The notes: a model not told the origin generated them from the letters alone. A stretch of 64,000 bases of DNA from Pseudomonas asuensis (GCF_014646755.1 NZ_BMNW01000010.1:1-64000); one strand, 5' to 3'. Shown: positions 35,198 through 46,423, numbered from the stretch's first letter. Translations and numbers: made by a program.

Positions 35198-35946
35198 CAG
35201 ATCACCTTCGCTTCGTTCTTGAGTTTTTCGACCAGTTCAGCAACCGACTTAACTTTGATGCCTGCTTGACGGCCAGCCGGGGCTTCAACTTTTAGCGTCT
35301 TGATACTGGATGCAGTGCTAACACCCAGAGCATCAGGCGTTACCACATCCAGCGGCTTCTTCTTGGCCTTCATGATGTTAGGCAGCGAGGCATAACGTGG
35401 CTCATTCAAGCGCAGGTCAGTGGTCACAATGGCTGGCAGGCTCAAGGCAACCGTCTGCAAACCACCGTCGATTTCGCGCGTCACGTTTAATACGTCACCG
35501 TCACGCTCGACTTTGGAAGCAAAAGTACCCTGAGCAAAGCCTGTCAGCGCACCCAGCATCTGGCCAGTCTGGTTGTTGTCGCTGTCAATGGCCTGCTTGC
35601 CCATAATAACCAGCTGGGGCTGCTCCTTATCGACGACAGCCTTGAGCAACTTGGCAATAGCCAATGAACTAAGCTCATCATTGGTCTCGACCAGAACAGC
35701 ACGGTCTGCTCCCAGAGCCAGCGCAGTACGCAACTGCTCCTGAGCAGCAGTCGGGCCTACGGACACCGCTACAATCTCGGTAGCGATACCTTTCTCCTTG
35801 AGGCGCACCGCTTCTTCAACGGCGATTTCACAGAAGGGGTTCATGGACATTTTGACGTTAGCCAAGTCAACACCGGAGTTATCGGGTTTGACGCGGACCT
35901 TGACGTTGTAGTCCACCACTCTCTTTACAGCTACAAGAACCTTCAT
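35197..35946 (-). CDS. etfB: Electron transfer flavoprotein beta subunit
   Basis: A 249-residue subunit with the family start [20 protein letters not shown], the AMP-binding region [18 protein letters not shown] and the ETF-beta signature region around [10 protein letters not shown]. The C-terminal helix with Leu ([14 protein letters not shown]) carries the recognition loop end for partner dehydrogenases. GAGG lies just before the ATG. First gene of the etfBA operon and divergent from the ETF-quinone oxidoreductase gene. Confidence 0.97.
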   Translation of the reverse strand: MKVLVAVKRVVDYNVKVRVKPDNSGVDLANVKMSMNPFCEIAVEEAVRLKEKGIATEIVAVSVGPTAAQEQLRTALALGADRAVLVETNDELSSLAIAKLLKAVVDKEQPQLVIMGKQAIDSDNNQTGQMLGALTGFAQGTFASKVERDGDVLNVTREIDGGLQTVALSLPAIVTTDLRLNEPRYASLPNIMKAKKKPLDVVTPDALGVSTASSIKTLKVEAPAGRQAGIKVKSVAELVEKLKNEAKVI

Positions 35947-36279
35947 GAGTTCCTCATTATTCTGTAGTGAATAAATAGGGTAGCCAGGCAGGCCTAGCCG
36001 ATCGAATCGACCAAATAACGGCTCTCGGCTTACAAATAACCATTAACCGCCGTATGTTGACTGCATCGGTCGAGAGGGTCAACGCTCCAGGGCAAGTCAG
36101 CAGGCTCCAAAAGCAAATGTGATAGGCCAAACCATCCGAATAACGGCACGCGCGTCCGACAAACGCGTGATCCGGACATAATTTCAACCAAATGACAATG
36201 CAAGCAGGCAGTTACCATACATAACCCTAGCCGCTCTTCGACACAGCATGAGCAGAATGTACCAGCCTGAAGAAAAATT

Positions 36280-36293
36280 CAAACAAACGTTTG
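36280..36293. promoter_or_regulatory. PsrA-type operator
   Basis: CAAAC-AAAC-GTTTG fits the PsrA consensus (G/C)AAAC-N2-4-GTTT(G/C). It also forms part of a perfect 12-base palindrome ACAAACGTTTGT (36283-36294). It ends two bases before the -35 box, a position for repression. PsrA is the fatty-acid-responsive TetR-type regulator of Pseudomonas and is known to control ETF genes in P. aeruginosa. Confidence 0.7.
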
Positions 36294-36295
36294 TA

Positions 36296-36324
36296 TTGGA
36301 CCTCTGGAAAGACCCCTATATAAT
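36296..36324 (+). promoter_or_regulatory. Sigma-70 promoter of the ETF-quinone oxidoreductase gene
   Basis: TTGGAC, a 17-base spacer and a perfect TATAAT. The expected start of transcription is near 36331, giving a leader of about 50 bases that contains the GAGGAG ribosome site. Confidence 0.75.
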
Positions 36325-36383
36325 GTTTTCTTTATTACAGCCGCCAAAATATAACTAGCATCACTGCCTTGAGGAGACTGTCC

Positions 36384-38036
36384 GTGGAACGCGAATTTAT
36401 GGAGTTCGACGTCGTTATTGTCGGCGCCGGCCCGGCAGGCCTTTCCGCTGCCTGCCGACTGAAGCAGAAGGCGGCTGAGACCGGTCAGGAAATCAGCGTC
36501 TGCGTCGTGGAGAAAGGCTCCGAAGTAGGTGCCCATATCTTGTCTGGCGCTGTGTTTGAGCCACGAGCACTCAATGAATTGTTCCCAGACTGGAAAGCAC
36601 TGGGCGCCCCACTGAACACGCCCGTCAAGCGCGACGACATCTATCTGCTTAAAGACGCTGAGCGGGCCAGGAAACTGCCGGACTTCGTCGTTCCGAAGAC
36701 GATGCATAACCAGGGCAACTACATCATTTCTCTCGGCAATCTGTGCCGCTGGCTAGCCCAGCAGGCCGAAAGTCTGGGTGTAGAAATCTATCCAGGCTTC
36801 GCCGCGCAGGAAGCACTCATCGACGAAAGCGGCGTTGTACGCGGTATCGTAACCGGTGATCTGGGCGTAGACCGTGAAGGAAACCCCAAAGAGGGTTACT
36901 ACACACCCGGTATGGAACTACGCGCCAAGTACACACTATTTGCTGAAGGCAGCCGCGGTCATATTGGAAAGCAACTGAGTCAGCACTTCAACCTGAGCGC
37001 TCATTCCGATGTTCAGCATTACGCTATCGGTATTAAGGAAATTTGGGATATTGATCCCGCCAGGCACGAACAAGGCCTTGTAGTACACACTGCGGGCTGG
37101 CCACTGGATGATGACAACCCAGGCGGCTCATTTTTGTATCACCTGGAAAATAACCAGATCGTAGTAGGCTTGATCGTAGATCTGTCCTACCGCAATCCCT
37201 ACCTTTCTCCTTTCGATGAATTCCAGCGTTACAAACATCACCCTGTGATCAAGCAGTATCTGGAAGGTGGAAAACGAGTGTCCTATGGGGCTCGCGCTAT
37301 TACCAAAGGCGGATTGAATTCACTTCCGAAGCTGACTTTCCCAGGCGGCGCCTTGATCGGCTGCGACGGCGGCACACTCAACTTTTCAAAGATCAAGGGC
37401 AGCCATACCGCAATGAAAACCGGCATGATGGCTGCTGAGGCTATCGCTGAAGCACTAGTAGCCGGGCGCGAGGCGGATGAACTGACCAGCTACCTGGATG
37501 CTTTCAAAAACAGCTGGGTATACGAAGAACTCTATAAGAGTCGTAACTTCGGTGCTGCCATTCATAAGTATGGCGCCATCAAGGGCAACGCGTTCAACTT
37601 CATCGAGCAGAACCTGTTTGGCGGCAAGCTACCTATTACGCTGCATGACACAACGCCTGATTATGCTTGCCTTAACAAGGCATCTGAATCTAAGCGGATC
37701 GATTATCCCAAGCCTGACGGTAAGATCAGCTTCGATAAGCTGTCCTCGGTATTTCTTTCCAATACCAACCATGAAGAGGATCAACCTGTTCACCTGAAGC
37801 TTAAGGACCCGTCTATCCCTATCAGCCGTAACCTTCCCCTGTATGACGAACCAGCGCAGCGTTATTGCCCAGCAGGCGTTTACGAAGTTGTTACGCAGGA
37901 AGACGGCGAGAAACGATTCCAGATCAATGCTCAGAACTGCGTTCATTGCAAGACTTGTGACATTAAGGATCCGTCCCAGAACATTACCTGGGTGCCGCCA
38001 GAGGGTACAGGTGGCCCTAACTATCCCAACATGTGA
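36384..38036 (+). CDS. Electron transfer flavoprotein-ubiquinone oxidoreductase
   Basis: A 550-residue membrane-associated flavoprotein. The N-terminal FAD site is FDVVIVGAGPAGLSAACRL, the substrate/quinone domain includes GSEVGAHILSGAVFEP, and the C-terminal [4Fe-4S] ligands are in CVHCKTCDIKDPSQNI plus an upstream Cys (RYCPAGVYE). It oxidises reduced ETF and reduces ubiquinone at the inner membrane. The start is a GTG eight bases after GAGGAG, giving the N-terminus conserved in Pseudomonas (MEREFMEF). It is divergent from etfBA and probably co-regulated with it through the PsrA-like box. Confidence 0.96.
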   Translation: MEREFMEFDVVIVGAGPAGLSAACRLKQKAAETGQEISVCVVEKGSEVGAHILSGAVFEPRALNELFPDWKALGAPLNTPVKRDDIYLLKDAERARKLPDFVVPKTMHNQGNYIISLGNLCRWLAQQAESLGVEIYPGFAAQEALIDESGVVRGIVTGDLGVDREGNPKEGYYTPGMELRAKYTLFAEGSRGHIGKQLSQHFNLSAHSDVQHYAIGIKEIWDIDPARHEQGLVVHTAGWPLDDDNPGGSFLYHLENNQIVVGLIVDLSYRNPYLSPFDEFQRYKHHPVIKQYLEGGKRVSYGARAITKGGLNSLPKLTFPGGALIGCDGGTLNFSKIKGSHTAMKTGMMAAEAIAEALVAGREADELTSYLDAFKNSWVYEELYKSRNFGAAIHKYGAIKGNAFNFIEQNLFGGKLPITLHDTTPDYACLNKASESKRIDYPKPDGKISFDKLSSVFLSNTNHEEDQPVHLKLKDPSIPISRNLPLYDEPAQRYCPAGVYEVVTQEDGEKRFQINAQNCVHCKTCDIKDPSQNITWVPPEGTGGPNYPNM

Positions 38037-38044
38037 TCAAAAAA

Positions 38045-38067
38045 GGGCTCCCGAGGGAGCCCTTTTT
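38045..38067. terminator. Bidirectional terminator
   Basis: GGGCTCCC-GA-GGGAGCCC, a perfect 8-bp stem with A4 on the left and T5 on the right, between two convergent genes. Confidence 0.93.
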
Positions 38068-38080
38068 ATTCACGATTGAT

Positions 38081-38647
38081 TCACGCTTGCCGATCTATTG
38101 GAAAAAACGTTCCATTACTCCAAAGCCCCTGCCACATTGCTCCCTCATAGAGCTGCGGCACTATGCGTTCGACGAGTCGGTAAAAAACATTGCGATGAAT
38201 CAAAGCTTCTAGCTGGTCCCTTACAAGCACATAAGGTGAGGGCTCTCCAGTAACAGGATCAATAGTCACCCTTAAGGGATGGTGACTATCCGCTTCAACC
38301 GTATCGCCTACCTGTGTTATGAACCGTAGCACCTGCCCTTCTCCCTGGCCTTGCACGTCACAGTCAACAGCAACAAATGGGACATCCTCTACTTGAATGC
38401 CAACCTTTTCGACAGGCGTGACCAGCACGTAACCCTGTTCATCCTTACGCAAGATAGTTGAGAACAGTCGAACCATGGCAGGCCGATTAATAGGTGTCCC
38501 CTGGTAAAACCAAGTCCCATCTCGCGCAATGCGCATATCGATATCACCACAGAAAGGAGGATTCCATGAATGGACCGGCGGCAGTGCCTTGCCTTCCGCG
38601 CTCGGTAATTGAGCGATCAGGTCATCAACCTTATGCGGTTCACTCAT
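38081..38647 (-). CDS. DUF1285 domain protein
   Basis: A 188-residue cytosolic protein of the DUF1285 family, recognised by [35 protein letters not shown] and [20 protein letters not shown], and by the terminal [12 protein letters not shown]. The fold is known for this family but no function is established. AAGGA lies before the ATG. It is the downstream partner of the DUF4823 lipoprotein gene (nine-base gap). Confidence 0.88.
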   Translation of the reverse strand: MSEPHKVDDLIAQLPSAEGKALPPVHSWNPPFCGDIDMRIARDGTWFYQGTPINRPAMVRLFSTILRKDEQGYVLVTPVEKVGIQVEDVPFVAVDCDVQGQGEGQVLRFITQVGDTVEADSHHPLRVTIDPVTGEPSPYVLVRDQLEALIHRNVFYRLVERIVPQLYEGAMWQGLWSNGTFFPIDRQA

Positions 38648-38656
38648 GAGTATTCC

Positions 38657-39259
38657 TTATCGTGTTAAACCTAATAGGTGCTGAGCATACTCGGCAAGCG
38701 GAGGCGCCAGCAGGTCTTCAGGCTTTTCATTGTAGAACGTTAGAAAGCCACCTCGGCTCCGAATACGCGCTGTATCCACCAGATAATAAGTCGCCGTCTC
38801 GATCAACATGACCTGAACGACACTACGGTCACGGCCTACTCGACCCAGCGCTTCCTCATCCTCCCACTCCTGCCAGTTGCCAATTGCATCATCAGCAGAG
38901 GCAAAGCGGGTGTAAAGCAGATAATGGGCTCCCACGTTGCGCGCTTCAAGTATTGCCTCGTCCAGGCCAACCGGCGCTTTGGCACGGCGTACGCGTGGAA
39001 AATACTCTACGAAACCATTGAATGCCTGTTCCGCCACAACATTTGGCCTGGCGTATGGGTGCCCTGGCGGCACGAACGCACCCTGTGCAATATAAATATA
39101 AGAGTCCGGCTGCAGCCGGAAGTTGTTCAATCGCTGCGTATGACTGTAATCAAGAAACCCTGCATCGCGTAGATGGTAGGTAGTACCAGCGGCCATATCG
39201 CTAACATTCATACAACCGGACAACAACGCAATCGCGCAAATGGCGAGGAAACGACGCAT
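38657..39259 (-). CDS. DUF4823 lipoprotein
   Basis: A 200-residue lipoprotein: short signal peptide MRRFLAICAIALLSGC with lipobox LSGC, followed by a globular periplasmic domain with the DUF4823 features (TYHLRDAGFLDY, YIAQGAFVPPG, ARNVGAHYLLYTRF). AGGAG lies six bases before the ATG. No function is established. It stands in front of the DUF1285 gene and is probably co-transcribed with it, although one is periplasmic and the other cytosolic. Confidence 0.87.
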   Translation of the reverse strand: MRRFLAICAIALLSGCMNVSDMAAGTTYHLRDAGFLDYSHTQRLNNFRLQPDSYIYIAQGAFVPPGHPYARPNVVAEQAFNGFVEYFPRVRRAKAPVGLDEAILEARNVGAHYLLYTRFASADDAIGNWQEWEDEEALGRVGRDRSVVQVMLIETATYYLVDTARIRSRGGFLTFYNEKPEDLLAPPLAEYAQHLLGLTR

Positions 39260-39332
39260 CTCTTTCTCCTAAACCTGCGACGAAAAACCGGCGCTGACAC
39301 GCGTCTAGCAGTTTCCAGGCCAATCTATAATG

Positions 39333-40301
39333 TTAGCCTCCGATGATCTTCATCACCGTTACGCCACCAGAGAACGCAATGTCTTGCTTGTCAGCCAACG
39401 CCTTGACCAACAAGCGCTGCAAGGCCGGAAGAGCCAAGTGACGAGGCTTGTCCAGCAAATCACCTACAAAGTGGCGATTACTGGATGACAAACAGCCGTG
39501 CAACCAGCCTGTTGAAGACAAGCGTAGCCGCGAACAGGTACGACAGAAAGGTACGCTTTCATTCGCGATGACACCAAAGTAGCCTCCCCCCTCTACCTGA
39601 TAACGCAAGGCAGTAGCATCTATAGGCGCATCAGCCTGTACAAAGGGATGTACAGCACCGATGATTTCCAAAAGCTCCGCTAATCGCACAAATTGCTGCT
39701 GAAAGCCGTTAGGGTCACGAGCCAAGTGACCCATCCGCATAAGCTCAATGAACCGTAGCTCAAAACCATGCTCAAGGCAGTACTCAAGCAGTGGCAATAC
39801 TTGATCAAGGTTCTGGCCACGCAATGGCACCATATTGACCTTGATCTTGAGGCCGGCCTGACGCGCCTCCTCAAGACCAGCAAGCACAGTCTTTAAATCC
39901 CCTCCACGCGCAAGCGCAGGAAAGGCTTCTGCATCAAGCGTATCCAGAGAGACATTCAAGCGCCGAACACCATTATCTATAATGATAGGCAGCTTTTTAG
40001 CCAGGAGCTGACCATTAGTGGTCAGGCTAATGTCCTTGAGCTTTAAGGTAGAAACTGCCTGCAAGAAAGGTTCGAACTTGGGCGTGACCAACGGCTCACC
40101 GCCCGTGATACGTAAACGCTCGATACCTGCTGCCTCAATGAGGTATTCAACACCACGAGCCATTGCATCGGCAGATAGCTCATCTTGAGCCGCTACAAGA
40201 CGTTTTCCATTAGGAACACAGTACGTGCATGCATAATTGCATGCAGCGGTTAAGCTGATCCGTAGGTTGCGAAAGGCTCGACCCTGACGGTCAACAATCA
40301 T
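39333..40301 (-). CDS. moaA: GTP 3',8-cyclase MoaA (molybdenum cofactor synthesis)
   Basis: A 322-residue radical-SAM enzyme that makes the first intermediate of molybdopterin synthesis. The N-terminal [4Fe-4S] site is CNYACTYC (CX3CX2C), SAM binding includes ITGGEPLVTP, the second cluster is CRTC-X13-C (CX2CX13C), and the protein ends in the Gly-Gly pair needed for activity. All key residues are present. No other moa, moe or mob gene is in the window, so it is a stand-alone copy; Pseudomonas species often carry more than one MoaA. GGAG precedes the ATG. Confidence 0.9.
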   Translation of the reverse strand: MIVDRQGRAFRNLRISLTAACNYACTYCVPNGKRLVAAQDELSADAMARGVEYLIEAAGIERLRITGGEPLVTPKFEPFLQAVSTLKLKDISLTTNGQLLAKKLPIIIDNGVRRLNVSLDTLDAEAFPALARGGDLKTVLAGLEEARQAGLKIKVNMVPLRGQNLDQVLPLLEYCLEHGFELRFIELMRMGHLARDPNGFQQQFVRLAELLEIIGAVHPFVQADAPIDATALRYQVEGGGYFGVIANESVPFCRTCSRLRLSSTGWLHGCLSSSNRHFVGDLLDKPRHLALPALQRLLVKALADKQDIAFSGGVTVMKIIGG

Positions 40302-40379
40302 GCTTAAACTCCAACTGCTTAACAGAGAAAAAAGATATCTGGGTCGAGCATGACTTATTCAAGTTCAGGCTCTCGGACC

Positions 40380-41021
40380 TTACCGGGAAGCCGATGTTTC
40401 CGTGTCCCGCTTACGGCGGTTACCCATACGTACACCGATGTCCATTAAAAACTGGAAAAACCCATCCTGATCTTCGATTACATCCCGCCAGAAGGGCGAG
40501 TGATACAACGCCACGGCGCCATGAACCAATGCCCAGGCAGCGCAATAATGGAAATAAGGAGGAACGTCTTCCAGCTTTCCTTCAGCGATCCGCCCCTCGA
40601 TTAACTGGGTCAGGCGATCAAAATTTGACGCTCTGATCTTATGCAATTGTTCGACCAGTTCCGGAACTTGATTAGCCTTGACCACCTTTTCTTCCAGACG
40701 ATCAAAAAGCCTGTAGCGCTGAGGATCTCGCATCCGGAACTCAAAATAGTCACGAGATAATGCTTCCCGATCACGTGCCACATCTTCCGAGTGAAACAGC
40801 GAAGCGAGATCTCGTTCATAATCCAGCATCAGACGAAGATAGATCTCAGCTTTCGATCTGAAGTGCTTATAAATCGTTCCTTTTCCAATCCCGACCGCAT
40901 CAGCGATCATCTCTACAGTGACACTGTCCTCTCCCTCTTCCAGGAAGAGCTTAAGAGCTGTGTCTAGAATCTCCTGCTCGCGGCGGCGAAATTCACGGAC
41001 CTTTCGAGGTTCTTTCTGCAT
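40380..41021 (-). CDS. TetR-family transcriptional regulator
   Basis: A 213-residue regulator. The N-terminal helix-turn-helix (residues about 12-60) contains VEMIADAVGIGKGTIYKHF, and the rest is the helical ligand/dimer domain. The start at 41021 (MQKEPRKVREFRRREQE) is the conserved one of Pseudomonas orthologues, though the frame extends 24 codons further. The pattern of a conserved TetR gene next to DUF4823/DUF1285 and upstream of the aminotransferase and tatD genes is found in other Pseudomonas. A 23-base dyad in the divergent promoter is a candidate operator. Ligand unknown. Confidence 0.88.
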   Translation of the reverse strand: MQKEPRKVREFRRREQEILDTALKLFLEEGEDSVTVEMIADAVGIGKGTIYKHFRSKAEIYLRLMLDYERDLASLFHSEDVARDREALSRDYFEFRMRDPQRYRLFDRLEEKVVKANQVPELVEQLHKIRASNFDRLTQLIEGRIAEGKLEDVPPYFHYCAAWALVHGAVALYHSPFWRDVIEDQDGFFQFLMDIGVRMGNRRKRDTETSASR

Positions 41022-41119
41022 AGATATAGGTTTCTTTTTAGAGTCTGAATGCGGAAGGTATCGGTGGAGGAAGTCATTACCATCGGCTGGCACAACGTGA
41101 GATGGACGATACGCACATG

Positions 41120-41142
41120 GTAAGTGATGTCACATCGGTTAC
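41120..41142. promoter_or_regulatory. Candidate TetR operator
   Basis: GTAAgtGATGT-C-ACATCggTTAC is a dyad with 9 of 11 symmetric pairs about base 41131. It lies 99 bases upstream of the TetR start and 45 bases before the divergent aminotransferase gene. Binding by the TetR protein is inference. Confidence 0.45.
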
Positions 41143-41186
41143 GGCATTATGCCTAAAAATACATGTTTTTGTATGGATGAAGCCTC

Positions 41187-42317
41187 ATGAATGCTTGGAC
41201 GAACGAGTTTCCACACGACGAAACATTGCGCTACCTCAACCATGCCGCAGTGGCCCCCTGGCCAAAACGTGCCGCACAGGCTGTAACAGCCTTTGCTCAG
41301 GAAAACGTTCTCCAGGGAGCAAAAGACTACCCTGCCTGGCTTGAAATTGAGCAGCGTTTGCGAACACGCCTGATGAAACTGCTAAACGCGCCCAGCACTG
41401 CAGACATCGCTTTGGTCAAGAATACGTCAGAGGCCCTGTCATTTGTCGCGTTTGGTCTGGACTGGCGAGCCGGCGATCAGGTGATCATCAGTAACGAAGA
41501 ATTCCCATCGAACCGTATCGTCTGGGAAGCACTGTCCCGCTTTGGGGTAGAGGTAATTGAGGTCAGCCTCGCCGGAAGCAACCCAGAACAGGCATTACTT
41601 GATGCCTGCACTGCCCATACGCGTCTGATGGCCATTAGTGCTGTGCAATATGCAAGCGGTTTACGCCTGGACCTGATCAAGTTAGGACAGGGATGTCGCC
41701 AGAACGGCGTGTTGCTGTGTGTCGATGCTATTCAACAGCTAGGGGCTCTGCCCTTGGATGTACAAGCCTGTGATTGTGCGTTTGCCATGGCAGACGGCCA
41801 TAAATGGATGCTTGGCCCGGAAGGACTAGCAGTCTTTTATTGTCGGAGCGATCTTAGAGAACAACTGACATTGAATGAATATGGCTGGCACATGCTGGAC
41901 AATGCCGGTGACTACAACAGCCGTGAATGGCAACCAGCCCGTACAGCTCGCCGCTTCGAGTGTGGCAGTCCTAACATGCTGGGAGCTGCAGCGTTGGAGG
42001 CTAGTTTGTCACTGCTTGATGAAGTCGGCATGGTGAACGTTGCACAGGAATTGCAAACTCGCATGCACATACTGATTCAAGGATTAAAAGCAATCCCGGG
42101 TGCCTGCATTCATAGTGCGACAGATCATGACCGTAGAGCTGGCATTCTGACCTTTACACTAGGGGGCAAAGATAATACGGCGATTTTTGAGAGCCTGAAG
42201 CAGGAAAATATTATTTGTGCACAACGTGGCGCCGGCATACGTCTTTCACCACATTTTTACACACCGCAACAGGTATTGGACGTGACGCTGGAGATCATCC
42301 GGAAGTTGTCGCGATAA
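41187..42317 (+). CDS. Class V aminotransferase-fold PLP enzyme
   Basis: A 376-residue enzyme of the NifS/CsdA-like fold. The PLP lysine is in ADGHKWMLGPEG and the Asp in LCVDAIQQLGALPLD; the start DETLRYLNHAAVAPWP is typical of the branch with isopenicillin-N-epimerase-like and selenocysteine lyase-like members. The mobile loop cysteine of true cysteine desulfurases is not evident, so the reaction is uncertain. It may be controlled by the divergent TetR gene. It is followed by the putative sRNA RgsA on the same strand. Confidence 0.85.
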   Translation: MNAWTNEFPHDETLRYLNHAAVAPWPKRAAQAVTAFAQENVLQGAKDYPAWLEIEQRLRTRLMKLLNAPSTADIALVKNTSEALSFVAFGLDWRAGDQVIISNEEFPSNRIVWEALSRFGVEVIEVSLAGSNPEQALLDACTAHTRLMAISAVQYASGLRLDLIKLGQGCRQNGVLLCVDAIQQLGALPLDVQACDCAFAMADGHKWMLGPEGLAVFYCRSDLREQLTLNEYGWHMLDNAGDYNSREWQPARTARRFECGSPNMLGAAALEASLSLLDEVGMVNVAQELQTRMHILIQGLKAIPGACIHSATDHDRRAGILTFTLGGKDNTAIFESLKQENIICAQRGAGIRLSPHFYTPQQVLDVTLEIIRKLSR

Positions 42318-42394
42318 GTGCTCAGCGAAAGGTTGCCTATTCCAAATCTGTTTAAAAAATGATCAATCACGACTGGATGTTCCACATGACTGAT

Positions 42395-42401
42395 CAATAC
42401 T
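42395..42401 (+). promoter_or_regulatory. RpoS-like -10 element of the sRNA
   Basis: CAATACT followed by TC fits the extended RpoS -10 (CTATACT) at six of seven positions. Transcription would begin near 42408. The -35 is weak, as is common for RpoS promoters. A direct repeat TGATCAAT (42360-42367 and 42391-42398), spaced 31 bases, flanks it. Confidence 0.45.
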
Positions 42402-42407
42402 TCTACT

Positions 42408-42518
42408 TACCGGCAGCGCCACTCCCCCGAGGCGCTACCGGTGGGATACACCATTTTTGGCGCGTCCCGTTAAACTCCTAATGGTCTTGGCCCGGTTAGC
42501 AAAAACCGGGTTTTTTTT
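42408..42518 (+). ncRNA. rgsA: Putative small RNA RgsA (RpoS/Gac-associated)
   Basis: A roughly 110-nt transcript unit in the gap upstream of the tatD-pilZ-holB set, the place where RgsA (P16) lies in P. aeruginosa (between PA2958 and PA2959, from memory). It starts with a 12-bp hairpin with one mismatch (ACCGGCAGCGCC 42409-42420 / GGCGCTACCGGT 42431-42442), has a single-stranded middle, and ends in a strong Rho-independent terminator with eight T. The single-stranded part carries ACTCCTAATGG (42474-42484), which can pair with the ribosome-binding region of acpP. RgsA is reported to repress acpP and fis translation. Identity rests on synteny, promoter type and structure, not on a sequence comparison. 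Confidence 0.65.
42491..42518 (+). terminator. Strong intrinsic terminator (end of the sRNA)
   Basis: CCCGGTT-AGCAAA-AACCGGG, a 7-bp perfect stem followed by eight T. Confidence 0.93.
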
Positions 42519-42530
42519 GCCCGTAATAAT

Positions 42531-43316
42531 TTATATAGCCCGTGCCAAAGGAAAAAGTCGGTAGAAATTTTCTGTGGTCTGTTCAGCCAGTTTTTCTAGC
42601 TCAACACCGCGTACCGAAGCCAAAAACTCAGCGACCTCGCGCACGTATTCTGGAAGGTTTGGCTTACCACGATACGGAATAGGTGCCAGATAAGGCGAGT
42701 CAGTCTCTACTAAAAGTCGATCGGCTGGCACTTGGCGGGCTACTTCACGTAATGCCTCGGCATTTCGAAAAGTCACGATTCCTGAAAGCGAAATATAAAA
42801 GCCAAGGTCAAGGGCAGCCTTGGCCATTGCCCAATCTTCAGTGAAACAGTGCAATACCCCAGCCGAAGCCAGCTGCGCTTCCCTGAGCAATACCAGAGTA
42901 TCGGCTCTTGCTTCACGTGTATGAACAATGACAGGTTTATCAGTGATACGCGCCGCCTCAAGATGCAAGCGAAAAGACTGCTTCTGCAAATCAGCACTTT
43001 CCGGCTCGTAATGATAGTCCAGCCCTGTTTCGCCAATAGCCACTACACGCGGATGATCCAGCTCGCGCAGCAGCCAATCCAAAGCGGGCTCTTTGTCAGC
43101 GGAAACATCAAGGGGATGAATCCCAACGGAACAATGCACATCCGAGTAACGCTCAGCAACAGCCTTTACATCAGCAGCATTCTCTGCACTTACCCCAATG
43201 CACAAGAAATGCCCTACCCCTTTCTCCCTTGCCGCCTCAAGCGCTGCGTCCAATGATCCATTATGGGCAGTCAGATCAAGACGATCCAAATGACAATGGG
43301 AGTCGATCAGTTTCAT
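42531..43316 (-). CDS. TatD-family deoxyribonuclease (YcfH-like, second copy)
   Basis: A 261-residue TIM-barrel hydrolase. The HxH metal site is MKLIDSHCHLDRLD, with Glu in AIGETGLDYHYEPE, His in VIVHTREA and GVLHCFTED, and Asp in LVETDSPYLAPIPYRGK. This is the YcfH type found next to holB in many gammaproteobacteria. Putative role: DNA exonuclease. It is the last gene of the fabF-pabC-mltG-tmk-holB-pilZ-tatD run. Confidence 0.92.
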   Translation of the reverse strand: MKLIDSHCHLDRLDLTAHNGSLDAALEAAREKGVGHFLCIGVSAENAADVKAVAERYSDVHCSVGIHPLDVSADKEPALDWLLRELDHPRVVAIGETGLDYHYEPESADLQKQSFRLHLEAARITDKPVIVHTREARADTLVLLREAQLASAGVLHCFTEDWAMAKAALDLGFYISLSGIVTFRNAEALREVARQVPADRLLVETDSPYLAPIPYRGKPNLPEYVREVAEFLASVRGVELEKLAEQTTENFYRLFPLARAI

Positions 43317-43377
43317 TAATTTACCTGAATAAAATAACGTGCGTGTTCACCAAGACTACGCGGCACGAAAGAAAGGA

Positions 43378-43734
43378 TTACATGGTGTGCGTAGGACGGT
43401 CTGACTTGAGCGTACCCGCCAGATACGTTTCGATTTTGTTTCGAGCGGTATTGTCACCATCATTGAATTGGACGCCGACCCCAGCGGCACGATTCCCTTG
43501 CGCACCCCGAGGCGTTATCCAGACAACCTTTCCGGCAACAGGGATTTTTTCAGGCTCATCCATCAGGTTGAGCAGCATGAAAACCTCATCCCCTAGCTTG
43601 TAGGATTTGTTTGTCGGGATAAATAGTCCGCCATTGCGGATAAAAGGCATATAGGCAGCATACAGTACAGATTTGTCCTTGATCGTAAGGGACAGAATTC
43701 CATTTCGAGGACCCAGATTCGGAGGCAAACTCAT
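43378..43734 (-). CDS. pilZ: Type IV pilus assembly protein PilZ
   Basis: A 118-residue single-domain protein that gives the PilZ family its name. It starts MSLPPNLGPRNGILSLTIKD and contains FIPTNKSYKLGDEVFMLLNL, but it lacks the RxxxR and D/NxSxxG c-di-GMP motif, as is normal for PilZ itself. It is needed for pilus assembly and works through FimX/PilB. Position between holB and tatD is conserved in Pseudomonas. Confidence 0.95.
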   Translation of the reverse strand: MSLPPNLGPRNGILSLTIKDKSVLYAAYMPFIRNGGLFIPTNKSYKLGDEVFMLLNLMDEPEKIPVAGKVVWITPRGAQGNRAAGVGVQFNDGDNTARNKIETYLAGTLKSDRPTHTM

Positions 43735-43765
43735 ACGACAGCACTCAACAATGATTACGTGAATT

Positions 43766-46422
<2,657 letters not shown>

Positions 46423-46423
<1 letters not shown>

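Larger units (their letters stand above)
35947..36383. other. Divergent promoter region of etfBA and the ETF-quinone oxidoreductase gene
   Basis: About 440 bases with no supported gene. It carries a PsrA-like box and a good sigma-70 promoter at its right end (see separate entries) and a CACGCG-N11-CGCGTG inverted repeat at 36147-36169. No clear -35/-10 pair was found for etfB. An overlapping minus-strand frame beginning at 36707 is not credible. Confidence 0.6.

Noticed and set aside
36279-36707. Minus-strand frame over the start of the ETF-quinone oxidoreductase gene
   Set aside because: It is antisense to a well-supported gene, covers its promoter, and has no family resemblance.
41187-42317. 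Cysteine desulfurase (IscS/SufS)
   Set aside because: The loop cysteine of that group is not evident and no Fe-S assembly genes are nearby; kept as class V aminotransferase-fold enzyme of unknown reaction.
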